Assembly: GCF_002355475.1 (NCBI RefSeq)
Contig: NZ_AP014862.1
Location: 2,790,001 to 2,854,000 of the forward strand
Origin: Pseudomonas furukawaii
GTDB lineage: Bacteria > Pseudomonadota > Gammaproteobacteria > Pseudomonadales > Pseudomonadaceae
Reading direction: 5' to 3'
Length of the DNA: 64,000 nt
The notes under the pieces are model-generated. The model searched no databases. It saw only the letters and a list, made by a program, of their open reading frames with translations, and had not been told where the DNA came from. Numbering within the stretch: the stretch's first letter is position 1; each line of letters starts with the position of its first letter. Of this stretch, positions 33,616 through 41,482 are shown piece after piece. The translations under genes were made by a program, and so were the position numbers.

Positions 33616-34545
33616 ATGAATGCAGAAGCTCCCATCGCTCCCGTGGAGCCTGATCTCGCCGCGCGCCAGCAGCAGGAGCTGGTGCAGACCATTGAACGAT
33701 TCGCCAGGGAAGACGGTTCTTCCGAGACCGCGGTTCCGGGCCTGATGCTCTTTCGCACCTCCCGGCCCAGCGAACCGTTGCACTGCCTCTACGAGCCGGC
33801 CCTGGGGCTGGTGGTGCAGGGGCGCAAGAAGGTCCTGCTGGGCGAGGAAACCTACTACTACGGGCCCTCCCAGTTCCTCATGGTGTCGGTGGATGTGCCG
33901 GTGATCGGCCAGGTGATCGAGGCCAGCGTCGACGTGCCTTACCTCAGCCTGCGCCTTGACCTGGACCCCAAGGAGATCAGCGCCTTGCTGATGGACCTGG
34001 ACGCGCCGTCGCAGACGGCCAGGCCCTGTCCCCGCTGCGTGATGGTCAACGACCTGGAGGCGCCCCTTCGAGATGCCGTGTTGCGGCTGCTGCGGCTGCT
34101 CGACACCCCGGAAGACATCCCGGTGCTGTTGCCGCTGATCCGGCGGGAGATCCTCTACCGCCTGCTGCGGGGCAGCTACGGCGCGCAGTTGCGACAGATG
34201 GCCAGCACCGGCAGCCAGGGACACCGCATCGGTCGCGCGGTGAACTGGCTGCGGCAGAACTTCCACCAGCCGCTGCAGATCGAGCGGCTGGCGCGTGAGG
34301 TGAACATGAGCACCTCGGCGCTGCACCACCATTTCAAGGCGGTCACGGCCATGAGCCCCCTGCAGTTCCAGAAGCAACTGCGGCTGCAGGAAGCGCGCCG
34401 GCTGATGCTGGTGGAGTCGCTGGACGCCGCCAGCGCCGGGGGCAGGGTGGGCTACGAGAGCCCCTCGCAGTTCAGCCGCGAGTACAGCCGACTGTTCGGC
34501 GCACCGCCGCTGCGGGACATCGCCCGGCTGCGCCAGTCGGCGTGA
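33616..34545 (+). CDS. AraC-family transcriptional regulator
   Basis: 309 aa. The N-terminal half matches the AraC_N effector/cupin-like family (HCLYEPALGLVVQGRKKVLL, YYGPSQFLMVSVDVPVIGQV). The C-terminal two helix-turn-helix motifs are PLQIERLAREVNMSTSALHH and GGRVGYESPSQFSREYSRLF. It is transcribed towards the molybdenum oxidoreductase genes 113 bp downstream and is the likely regulator of those two genes. In P. aeruginosa an AraC gene is also found near mexS. Confidence 0.87.
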   Translation: MNAEAPIAPVEPDLAARQQQELVQTIERFAREDGSSETAVPGLMLFRTSRPSEPLHCLYEPALGLVVQGRKKVLLGEETYYYGPSQFLMVSVDVPVIGQVIEASVDVPYLSLRLDLDPKEISALLMDLDAPSQTARPCPRCVMVNDLEAPLRDAVLRLLRLLDTPEDIPVLLPLIRREILYRLLRGSYGAQLRQMASTGSQGHRIGRAVNWLRQNFHQPLQIERLAREVNMSTSALHHHFKAVTAMSPLQFQKQLRLQEARRLMLVESLDAASAGGRVGYESPSQFSREYSRLFGAPPLRDIARLRQSA

Positions 34546-34658
34546 AGCGTCCCGATCGGGGCGCACCGGTCCATCATTGCAGTTCCGCTTTTTCCACGTG
34601 CCGATCGGCCTGGCCGCCCGGCTCTCCCTGAACCATCCCGACAGAGGTGGTGTGACTG

Positions 34659-35117
34659 ATGATTACCCTGAACCTGAATGGCAAGGACCACGAACTCGAC
34701 GTGCCGGCCGACATGCCGCTGCTGTGGGCGTTGCGCGACGTCGCCAACCTGACCGGTACCAAGTATGGCTGTGGCATGGCGCTGTGCGGCGCCTGCACCG
34801 TGCATGTGGACGGCCAGCCCACGCGCTCCTGCGTCACCCCGGTGTCCGTCGTGGCGGGCAAGAAGATCACCACCGTCGAGGCGGTGGGCCAGGACCCGGT
34901 GGGCGAGGCGGTGCAGGCCGCCTGGCGCCGGCTGGATGTGGTGCAGTGCGGTTATTGCCAGTCCGGGCAGATCATGTCGGCCACGGCGCTGCTCAAGGGC
35001 AATCCCAGGCCCAGCGATGCGGACATCGATGCGGCCATGAGCGGCAATATCTGCCGCTGCGCCACCTACGTGCGGATCCGCGCCGCCATCCACGAAGCCG
35101 CCGGCAACCTGGCCTGA
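34659..35117 (+). CDS. [2Fe-2S] small subunit of molybdenum oxidoreductase (IorA-like)
   Basis: 152 aa. Two [2Fe-2S] clusters: plant-type ferredoxin set in [17 protein letters not shown] with the later cysteine in TRSCVTP, and the helical-domain set [10 protein letters not shown] ... NICRCATY. It passes electrons from the large molybdopterin subunit. It starts with a good GAGGTG region and is followed after 11 bp by the large-subunit gene. Cofactor positions are all intact. Confidence 0.92.
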   Translation: MITLNLNGKDHELDVPADMPLLWALRDVANLTGTKYGCGMALCGACTVHVDGQPTRSCVTPVSVVAGKKITTVEAVGQDPVGEAVQAAWRRLDVVQCGYCQSGQIMSATALLKGNPRPSDADIDAAMSGNICRCATYVRIRAAIHEAAGNLA

Positions 35118-35128
35118 GGAGACTCGAC

Positions 35129-37372
35129 ATGGGCAAGTTCGAATCCCGATTCCGCCCTGAGGGCGGCATTCTCAACCTCAGCCGCCGAGGCTTCCTCAAA
35201 GGCACCGGCGGCCTGGCCCTCGGGGTGGTCTTCGCGCCCCTGCTCAAGGGTGGCGAGGCGCTGGCGGCTGCAGGCGATGCCTTCGTCCCCAACGCCTTCG
35301 TGCGCCTGGGGACCGATGGCAGCGTCACCGTGCTCGCCAAGCATGTGGAAATGGGGCAGGGCACCTACACCGGGCTCGCCACCCTGTTGGCCGAGGAGCT
35401 GGACGCCGACTGGAACCAGGTGCGGGTGGAAGGCGCGCCGGCCAACGCGGCCCTGTACAACAACCTGGCCTTCGGCCCCATCCAGGGCACGGGCGGCAGC
35501 AACGCCATGGCCAACTCCTGGGAACAGATGCGCAAGGCCGGAGCCAGCGCCCGCGCCATGCTGGTGAGCGCCGCCGCCGAGCGCTGGAAGGTGCCGGCGT
35601 CGGAGATCGGCGTCAGCCAGGGCGTCGTGAGCCATGCCGCCTCCGGTCGCAAGGCCGGTTTCGGTGAGCTGGCGGAGGCCGCATCGCGGCAGGCGGTGCC
35701 CGCCGAGGTGAAGCTGAAGACGCCGGATCAGTTCGTGCTGATCGGCAGGGAGCGCCTGTCTCGCCGCGACAGCCAGGACAAGACCGATGGCACCGCCGTC
35801 TTTACCCAGGACTTCAAGCTGCCCGGGATGCTGGTGGCCGTGGTGGCCTACCCGAAGCGTTTCGGGGCGGTGCCGGCCAAGGTCGATTCGAGCAAGGCCA
35901 AGGCGGTCGCCGGGGTGGTGGAGGTGGTGGAGTTCACCGATACGCCCCACGGCCGCGCGGGTGTCGCGGTGCTGGCGACCAATACCTGGGCGGCGCGCCA
36001 GGGACGCGACGCACTGGTGGTGGAGTGGGACGAGAGCCGTGCCTTCAAGCTGGGCAGTGCGGAGATCTTCGCGCGCTACCGCGAGGCGGCGGGCAAGGCG
36101 GGTGCTGTCGCGGGCAAGCAGGGCGACATCAGCACGGCGATGGCCCAGCCGGCGACCCTGATCGAGGCGGACTTCGAGTTCCCCTATCTCGCCCACGCGG
36201 CGATGGAGCCCATGAACTGCCTGGTGAAGATCTCCGCCGGGCAATGCGATATCTGGAACGGCGAGCAGTTCCAGACCGTGGACCAGCTGTCGATCGCCAA
36301 GTACCTCGGCATTCCGGTGGAGAAGGTCAGCCTGACCCAGCTCTATGCCGGCGGCAGCTTCGGGCGCCGCGCCAATCCCCGTTCCGACTACCTGCTGGAG
36401 GCGGTGGCCATCACCAAGGCGGCGCGCGCCAAGGGGCATGACGTGCCGGTGAAGCTGGTCTGGACCCGCGAGGACGATACCCATGCGGGCTTCTTCCGGC
36501 CGTTGTTCCTGCATCGCGCGAAGCTGGCGCTGGACGCCGAGGGCAACCTCCAGGGCTGGCACCAGCGCCTCGTCGGCCAATCCATCCTCAAGGGCTCGCC
36601 CTTCGAGGGCGTGATGGCCAAGGAGGGCATTGACCCCACCTCGGTCGAGGGCGTGGCCAACCTGTCCTACGCGGTGCCGAACCTGCTGGTGGAGCTGCAC
36701 AGCCCGGATGACATCGGCGTGCCCGTGCAGTGGTGGCGCTCGGTGGGCCATACCCACACCGCCTACTCGGTGGAGACCCTGATCGACCAGGCGGCCACCA
36801 CCGCCGGAAAGGACCCCTATGAGTACCGCAGGGCGCTGCTGGGCAAGCATCCTCGCCACCTCGGCGTGTTGCAGCTGGCGGCCGAGAAGGCCGGCTGGAG
36901 CCAGCCGCTCAAGGCGGGCGCGGAGGGCGAGAAGCGTGGACGGGGCATTGCCGTGCATGAGTCCTTCGGCTCCTACGTCGCCCAGGTGGCGGAGGTCACG
37001 GTGAAGGCGGATGGCAGCTATCGGGTGGATCGCGTGGTGTGCGCCGTGGATTGCGGCGTGGCCATCAATCCGGATGTGATCCGGGCGCAGATGGAAGGGG
37101 GGATAGGTTTCGGGCTGGCCGCGGCCCTGCATGGGGCCATCACCCTCAAGGACGGTGTGGTGGAGCAGTCCAACTTCCACGACTTCCAGGTGCTGCGGAT
37201 CAACGAAATGCCCGTGGTGGAGGTGCATATCCTGCCGTCGGCGGAGGCGCCTACCGGCGTTGGCGAGCCTGGCGTGCCACCGCTCGCGCCTGCGCTGGGC
37301 AATGCGCTGCATGCAGCCGTGGGGCAGCGTTTCTACAGCCTGCCGTTGCCCCGTCAGCTGAAGCTGGCCTGA
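35129..37372 (+). CDS. Molybdopterin large subunit, isoquinoline/aldehyde oxidoreductase type (IorB-like), Tat-exported
   Basis: 747 aa. A Tat signal (SRRGFLKGTGGLALG, residues 20-34) sends it to the periplasm. The xanthine-dehydrogenase-like core shows AKHVEMGQGTYTGLATLLAE, QGTGGSNAMANSWEQMRKAG, GGSFGRRANPRSDYLLEA and the end-region GEPGVPPLAPALGNAL with the catalytic glutamate (VGEPGVPP). Two-subunit members of this group oxidise N-heterocycles or aldehydes. Many are linked to a c-type cytochrome third subunit, which is missing here. GAGGAG precedes the ATG. Substrate unknown. Confidence 0.87.
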   Translation: MGKFESRFRPEGGILNLSRRGFLKGTGGLALGVVFAPLLKGGEALAAAGDAFVPNAFVRLGTDGSVTVLAKHVEMGQGTYTGLATLLAEELDADWNQVRVEGAPANAALYNNLAFGPIQGTGGSNAMANSWEQMRKAGASARAMLVSAAAERWKVPASEIGVSQGVVSHAASGRKAGFGELAEAASRQAVPAEVKLKTPDQFVLIGRERLSRRDSQDKTDGTAVFTQDFKLPGMLVAVVAYPKRFGAVPAKVDSSKAKAVAGVVEVVEFTDTPHGRAGVAVLATNTWAARQGRDALVVEWDESRAFKLGSAEIFARYREAAGKAGAVAGKQGDISTAMAQPATLIEADFEFPYLAHAAMEPMNCLVKISAGQCDIWNGEQFQTVDQLSIAKYLGIPVEKVSLTQLYAGGSFGRRANPRSDYLLEAVAITKAARAKGHDVPVKLVWTREDDTHAGFFRPLFLHRAKLALDAEGNLQGWHQRLVGQSILKGSPFEGVMAKEGIDPTSVEGVANLSYAVPNLLVELHSPDDIGVPVQWWRSVGHTHTAYSVETLIDQAATTAGKDPYEYRRALLGKHPRHLGVLQLAAEKAGWSQPLKAGAEGEKRGRGIAVHESFGSYVAQVAEVTVKADGSYRVDRVVCAVDCGVAINPDVIRAQMEGGIGFGLAAALHGAITLKDGVVEQSNFHDFQVLRINEMPVVEVHILPSAEAPTGVGEPGVPPLAPALGNALHAAVGQRFYSLPLPRQLKLA

Positions 37373-37373
37373 G

Positions 37374-37568
37374 TCAGGCGGCCTGGGCGGCGCAGATCAG
37401 CTCACGCAAGGCCTTGCGCTCGGAAGCGGGCGTCGGGGCCCGGCGTACGGCGAGGCTGCCGTCCTCCAGGCTGACCGCCACCTCGGTTTCGAAGTGCAGG
37501 CGCAGGTCATCGAGGGTCACGTGGGTGACCTGGTAGAGGCTGTCGTCGATCTGGGGATGGGCGGACAT
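37374..37568 (-). CDS. Small conserved-looking protein
   Basis: 64 aa. It reads DSLYQVTHVTLDDLRLHFET then EVAVSLEDGSLAVRRAPTPA, ending ERKALRELICAAQAA. It is an acidic, probably single-domain cytoplasmic protein without a signal or membrane span. It ends 1 bp from the convergent large-subunit gene. I do not recognise the family; codon usage and GC third-position bias fit a real gene. Confidence 0.5.
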   Translation of the reverse strand: MSAHPQIDDSLYQVTHVTLDDLRLHFETEVAVSLEDGSLAVRRAPTPASERKALRELICAAQAA

Positions 37569-37695
37569 GGCGGCGGTCTCGTTCCGTTGGCCACAGGGCC
37601 GATGGAGCGATAGTGCCGCCGGGGCATCCAGCGCGGAATTGAAAGGGGCTGATGGTCGACATCATTCCCGTCGATGGCGCTCCGCCGCACTCCTG

Positions 37696-37926
37696 TCACT
37701 TGCTCAGCAGCACCGCCAGTTCATCGGCTTCCTCGGTCCAGTCGGAGTCCTGCTGCAGGGCATCCCGCAGGAAGGCGGACTGGGCGGCGTTCCAGAAGGG
37801 CGCGTCAGGCAGGGCCTGGCCCAGGGCCAGGCGATGGCCGGCGACGAAACGGTCGATCTCCGTCTTGCCGGAGGGCAGGCCGAGCTGGTCGAACAGGGCG
37901 CCCAGGCTGTGCTGGCTGGTATCCAT
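37696..37926 (-). CDS. DUF2789 family protein
   Basis: 76 aa from ATG 37926. SLGALFDQLGLPSGKTEIDR, FVAGHRLALGQALPDAPFW, AAQSAFLRDALQQDSDW then TEEADELAVLLS match the DUF2789 pattern common in Pseudomonas, predicted helical and cytoplasmic. Function unknown. The longer in-frame reading to 38136 has no support. Confidence 0.7.
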   Translation of the reverse strand: MDTSQHSLGALFDQLGLPSGKTEIDRFVAGHRLALGQALPDAPFWNAAQSAFLRDALQQDSDWTEEADELAVLLSK

Positions 37927-38114
37927 GGTGTGGCCTCCGCGAGTGGGGGTGGATGAAAAAAGATCTCCATCGACTATAGACCCTGCGCTGGCCAGGGCCC
38001 TTGGATGGCAGCGCGTCGGCTGTTCGATCGGCCGGGTTGCGCCTGCCCCGCCCTTGGCTAGCCTCTGGAAAACCGGTGGTGATCGTGCGGCAACTCCCCG
38101 CCATTGGGGGCGAA

Positions 38115-38246
38115 ATGGGCGCCAGGAGCGAGACAAGGCATTCCGCGCACAGCCCCCTGATGCTCGCGGCGGGGTACTGGCTGGCAGGGCTGGCGACCCT
38201 CTTCCTGATGGCCTGGGGCATGTTGCTGTACACCGGCCATACCTGA
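38115..38246 (+). CDS. Possible 43-residue single-span membrane protein
   Basis: From ATG 38115 (GGGGGC just before) the frame gives a short polar start, then YWLAGLATLFLMAWGMLLYT, one hydrophobic span that reaches the C-terminus. Small single-span proteins are common but hard to confirm; a longer start at 38001 is possible. It precedes a small lipoprotein gene by 85 bp. Confidence 0.35.
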   Translation: MGARSETRHSAHSPLMLAAGYWLAGLATLFLMAWGMLLYTGHT

Positions 38247-38331
38247 TCGGACTGTGGAACCCGATGAGGGGCCACGGATCAAAGGCAGCGGGTCCGCATG
38301 TCTGGCGGACCGACCTCTAACGGAGCTACCC

Positions 38332-38622
38332 ATGTCCCCATTGAAGAAACTCGCCCTCGTCGGCCTGGTGGCATTGCCCCTGGTTGGCTGCACCAAGGAA
38401 GAACCCATCGACCAGTCGGTGCTCTGTACCTACAGCACCGATGCCGAGGCCAAGCTCTGCAAGCCGGGCCAGATGTCCTGGTTCAAGGCGGGCAAGGCGA
38501 TCAGCCAGGCGTTGCCCCTGAGCGTGGCGGCGGCTTACTGCGACTTCAACCATCCGGTCATGCACAACGAGGCGGGCGTGATCTGCGTCTTCACCGACAA
38601 GCGCCTGAGCCTGGTGAAGTAG
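38332..38622 (+). CDS. Small cysteine-containing lipoprotein
   Basis: 96 aa. Type II signal MSPLKKLALVGLVALPLVGC with lipobox LVGC at Cys20, followed by TKEEP. The residues after the cysteine (T, K) do not include Asp at +2, so outer-membrane sorting is expected. The mature protein has four further cysteines (VLCTYS, KLCKPG, AYCDFN, VICVF) that could form two disulfides. CGGAG precedes the ATG. Family not recognised. Confidence 0.65.
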   Translation: MSPLKKLALVGLVALPLVGCTKEEPIDQSVLCTYSTDAEAKLCKPGQMSWFKAGKAISQALPLSVAAAYCDFNHPVMHNEAGVICVFTDKRLSLVK

Positions 38623-38658
38623 GGGCTGCGCGGGCGGGGCACGCGCGGACCTGTCGTC

Positions 38659-38780
38659 GTAGGAGCCGGCTTGCCGGCGAAGGGTGCGAGCGGCTTCGCG
38701 GGCGTGTGCGGGGCTGGTGTCGTAGGAGCCGGCTTGCCGGCGAAGGGTGCGGACTATTTCGCGAGCGAGCTCGCTCCTAC
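38659..38780. repeat. REP cluster, three copies
   Basis: Two direct copies of one 23-bp palindromic REP (38659-38681 and 38722-38744, core GGAGCCGGCTTGCCGGC, 63 bp apart) and one inverted relative (38758-38780, core GCGAGCGAGCTCGCTCC). The last shares its core with the REP pair in the oprN leader. The cluster fills the space between the small lipoprotein gene and the repeat-protein terminator. Confidence 0.85.
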
Positions 38781-38813
38781 AAAAAAGAAGAAGGCGCCAC
38801 TAGGGGCGCCTTC
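38781..38813 (-). terminator. Intrinsic terminator of the repeat-protein gene
   Basis: GAAGGCGCC (38790-38798) and GGCGCCTTC (38805-38813) form a 9-bp stem; on the minus strand the hairpin is followed by TTCTTTTTT (38789-38781). It lies 55 bp past the repeat-protein stop. Confidence 0.8.
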
Positions 38814-38867
38814 TGCCTTTCGAGGGGTGCATACATCGTGATTGCCTGCCTCTGAACGGTTGCGGAA

Positions 38868-39419
38868 TCAGCTGATGCGGTTGGCGCCTACGCGGTCGGA
38901 GCCACCTTCAGCGATATCGAAGCCTTTGGTGCGGTCGGAACCGCCTTCGGCAACATCGAAGCCCTTGGTGCGGTCGGAGCCACCTTCAGCGACATCGAAG
39001 CCCTTGGTGCGGTCGGAACCACCTTCGGCGACATCGAAGGCCTTGGTGCGATCGGAGCCACCTTCGGCGACATCGAAGCCCTTGGTGCGGTCGGAACCAC
39101 CTTCAGCGACATCGAAGCCCTTGGTGCGGTCGGAACCGCCTTCAGCGACATCGAAGCCCTTGGTGCGGTCGGAGCCACCTTCAGCGACATCGAAGCCCTT
39201 GGTGCGGTCGGAGCCACCTTCAGCGACATCGAAGCCCTTGGTGCGGTCGGAGCCACCTTCGGCGATATCGAAGCCCTTGGTGCGGTCGGAACCGCCTTCG
39301 GCTACGCGGTGGATCGAGGTGCGGTCGGAACCACCTTCAGCGACGGTGCCCTGGGGCAGGGCGAAAGCAGTGGCGGACAGGCTGGCGATGAACAGGCTGG
39401 CAAGGATTTGCTTTTTCAT
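38868..39419 (-). CDS. Exported protein of twelve 13-residue AEGGSDR repeats
   Basis: 183 aa. A Sec signal peptide (MKKQILASLFIASLSATAFA) with a cut near residue 20-22 is followed by LPQGT and then 11 full 13-residue repeats of consensus VAEGGSDRTKGFD and a partial twelfth ending VGANRIS. The first copy ends SIHR, one copy has KAFD, and two begin with isoleucine. The mature protein is almost only this repeat and is highly hydrophilic. Relatives with AEGGSDR repeats occur in many pseudomonads, sometimes labelled phage infection proteins, without known function. Start 39419; ATG 39428 is possible. Terminator at 38781-38813. Confidence 0.85.
   Translation of the reverse strand: MKKQILASLFIASLSATAFALPQGTVAEGGSDRTSIHRVAEGGSDRTKGFDIAEGGSDRTKGFDVAEGGSDRTKGFDVAEGGSDRTKGFDVAEGGSDRTKGFDVAEGGSDRTKGFDVAEGGSDRTKAFDVAEGGSDRTKGFDVAEGGSDRTKGFDVAEGGSDRTKGFDIAEGGSDRVGANRIS
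38871..39344 (-). repeat. Tandem 39-bp coding repeats
   Basis: Twelve tandem units of 39 bp encode the 13-residue repeats of the exported protein. Units are nearly identical at DNA level with synonymous changes (for example GGTTCC / GGCTCC glycine-serine codons), which points to expansion and gene-conversion-like homogenisation while the frame is kept. Copy number may vary between strains. Confidence 0.9.
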
Positions 39420-39848
39420 GACGGGCACCTCGGTGAGGAAGGGGTTGGAATTCGTCTACGGGGCCCATGTTACTGATGAGATTTCGATGAAGAAGTGATC
39501 CTCGCTGATGGTTGCCATCGATGTCGGTGATAGTTGTTTTAATCAAGATAAAACAACGGCTTATGAATAAGTCAGGGTCATTATCGCGCTGAGCTCAAGA
39601 GGCTTTTGCATGGATATTTATAATCGATAGGATCGATATATAAGCCTGATAGGCTGCGGCAATGGGCGGGGGTGTCGTGGCAATCATGGGCGCCGCAGCA
39701 TGGGAGCTTGCGCGGCAAGCCCCGATCCAGAGGCCTTCCGTCACTGTTCGCGTTTTGCAAACACTGTTGTCGTCCTGCCTGGAATTGTTGCCGTCCGGCA
39801 CCGCCCGTAAGGTTCATTCACCCACTACAACAACAAATGGTGAATGAG
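39420..39848. promoter_or_regulatory. AT-rich divergent intergenic region upstream of the hydroquinone operon
   Basis: 429 bp between the repeat-protein gene (-) and pnpC (+), clearly richer in A/T than the surroundings in 39530-39650. It holds a 9-bp perfect inverted repeat GTTGTTTTA / TAAAACAAC (39533-39557), a doublet ATCGAT-AGG-ATCGAT (39623-39637) and AGCCT-GAT-AGGCT (39643-39655). These are candidate operators for the LysR regulator encoded at the operon end and for promoter -10 sequences. No gene was recognised. Confidence 0.5.
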
Positions 39849-40343
39849 ATGAGCACTGCCGCATTCCGCACCGTCTTCGGCTCGCTCGACGATTACCGCA
39901 AGGGGTCGATCGAGATCATCCAGGGCGAAGCCCGCCACTACGCCTTCTCCAACATCTTCGAGGTCGCCGACCAGTCCGCGCCCTATGAGAAGGTGGTGGT
40001 CGGCCTGAACCTCGGCTACGTGATCGAGACCCTGCGCGCCGACGGCCAATCCCCCTGGTACACCGCCGCCCACGATGAATTCGCCATCTCCGTCGACGGC
40101 GAGGTGCGGGTCGATTTCCTCAAACTGGACGAACCCCTGGTGGAGGGTGATGGCACCCGCCTGGCCGGCCCGCAGCCCAAGGGCCGTCCCATGGGCTACG
40201 TCCTGCTCAAGCGCGGTCACCAGGCGCTGCTGCCGGCCGGTTGCGCCTATCGCTTCGACAGCCCCCGCCCCGGCGTCCTGCTGGTGCAGACCATCCAGGG
40301 GCCCCTGTCGGTGGAGAAATGGGCGGATATCTGCCTGAAGTGA
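39849..40343 (+). CDS. pnpC: Hydroquinone 1,2-dioxygenase small subunit
   Basis: 164 aa, the size of PnpC/HapC. Starts STAAFRTVFGSLDDYRKGSI and shows a cupin-like profile (DEFAISVDGEVRVDF, RGHQALLPAGCAYRFDSPRP). The small subunit pairs with the large subunit in an alpha2-beta2 Fe(II) extradiol-type enzyme that opens hydroquinone to 4-hydroxymuconic semialdehyde. Assignment rests on the large subunit 38 bp downstream and on the rest of the operon. ATG 39849 preferred over 39837. First gene of the operon. Confidence 0.87.
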   Translation: MSTAAFRTVFGSLDDYRKGSIEIIQGEARHYAFSNIFEVADQSAPYEKVVVGLNLGYVIETLRADGQSPWYTAAHDEFAISVDGEVRVDFLKLDEPLVEGDGTRLAGPQPKGRPMGYVLLKRGHQALLPAGCAYRFDSPRPGVLLVQTIQGPLSVEKWADICLK

Positions 40344-40381
40344 CTGCCGCGCCCGCCAACCCGAACAAGAGGACAATGCCC

Positions 40382-41401
40382 ATGGCCATGCTCGAATCCC
40401 TCGATACCTCCCCCAGCTTCGCCGCCGACGAGGTCGAAGCCAGTCTCCCCGACAGCGTGACCGGCTACCGCAGCTTCAGGCTCGGCGCCTTCACCCTGTC
40501 CCGCGACGAGTACTTCGTGCGCATCCAGTGGCCCGCCAAGGGCCAGCAGCGCTCCCACCTGATCCCGGCGGACGCCTTCCTCCGCGCCACCATGCGAGAC
40601 GTGGCCTGGGGCTTCTTCTACGGCTGGGTGAATTTCGACGACGTCATCGGCACCCGCAACCACTACGGCAAGGTCGATCTCTACGCCGGCACCTTCAATG
40701 GCGTGCTGCGGGAAGCGGGCGTCGACTACACCGAGCGGTTCGAGACGCCGAAGATCATGGCCACCTTCAAGGCCATCCTGCGGGACTGGACCAACGCCGG
40801 CTTCGACCCCTTCGCCGCGCCGGAGGAGACCGGCAGCGCCTTCGGCCGCAAGAAGGGCGACAACCTGGAGGCCATCGAGCGCTTCCGCGTGGCCACCCGA
40901 TGCATGCCGGGCCTGCCGGACGATTCGCCCCTGCGGGATGACCTGCCGGTGAACCGCCAGTTCGCCGACGTGCCCCAGGACGAGCCGGAGATTCATGCCG
41001 CCGAAGGCTTCGAGGGCGAATTGCACGCCTTCAACCTCTACAAGTACCTGTCCCGTTCCGACGTCACCTGGAACCCCTCGGTGAGTTCGGTGTGCAAGGC
41101 GAGCCTGTTCTGCCCGACCACCGAGGAGTTCATTCTCCCGGTGTTCCACGGCAACGACCGGGTCGAGTGGTTCCTGCAGCTGTCCGACGAAATCATCTGG
41201 GACGTCGCGGACAAGGACGACGGCAGCCCCCGCGCCCGCATCACCATGCGTGCCGGCGACATCTGCGCCATGCCGGCGGACATCCGTCACCAGGGCTACT
41301 CCACCAAGCGTTCCATGCTGCTGGTCTGGGAGAACGCCACGCCGAACCTGCCCCAGCGCTACGAAAGCGGCGAACTGAAGCCGTACCCGGTGGAGTTCTG
41401 A
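40382..41401 (+). CDS. pnpD: Hydroquinone 1,2-dioxygenase large subunit
   Basis: 339 aa. Iron-ligand region FHGNDRVEWFLQL gives His256, Asn258 and Glu262, and IRHQGY gives His303, which agrees in number with the ligands I remember from the PnpCD structure. Conserved WGFFYGWVNFDDVIGTRNHY lies near residue 75. The enzyme cleaves hydroquinone between C1 and C2. Start at 40382 places AGAGGA 8 nt upstream; ATG 40376 is too near it. HapD is the name in the 4-hydroxyacetophenone pathway. Confidence 0.93.
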   Translation: MAMLESLDTSPSFAADEVEASLPDSVTGYRSFRLGAFTLSRDEYFVRIQWPAKGQQRSHLIPADAFLRATMRDVAWGFFYGWVNFDDVIGTRNHYGKVDLYAGTFNGVLREAGVDYTERFETPKIMATFKAILRDWTNAGFDPFAAPEETGSAFGRKKGDNLEAIERFRVATRCMPGLPDDSPLRDDLPVNRQFADVPQDEPEIHAAEGFEGELHAFNLYKYLSRSDVTWNPSVSSVCKASLFCPTTEEFILPVFHGNDRVEWFLQLSDEIIWDVADKDDGSPRARITMRAGDICAMPADIRHQGYSTKRSMLLVWENATPNLPQRYESGELKPYPVEF

Positions 41402-41482
41402 GGTCGATTCGCCCCAGAAGGGAACACCATCTCGTCATCCACAGACGCCGTGGTTCGCCACGGCGCCCGGAGAGCTTTACCC

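Noticed and set aside
35066..37312. 748-codon frame opposite the molybdopterin large-subunit gene
   Set aside because: Shadow of a gene with Tat signal and cofactor motifs; no domains in the antisense product.
38871..39344. Regular 39-bp spacing as a possible CRISPR array
   Set aside because: The units are contiguous with no unique spacers and encode an in-frame protein repeat; no cas genes are nearby.
38842..39498. 218-codon plus-strand frame reading SEPPSATSKPLVR repeats
   Set aside because: It is antisense to the exported AEGGSDR-repeat protein, which has a signal peptide and a terminator on the minus strand; the plus frame has neither.
39672..39848. N-terminal extension of pnpC reading into the AT-rich upstream region
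   Set aside because: The extension lacks similarity to the family N-terminus and a ribosome site; ATG 39849 or 39837 gives the expected size.
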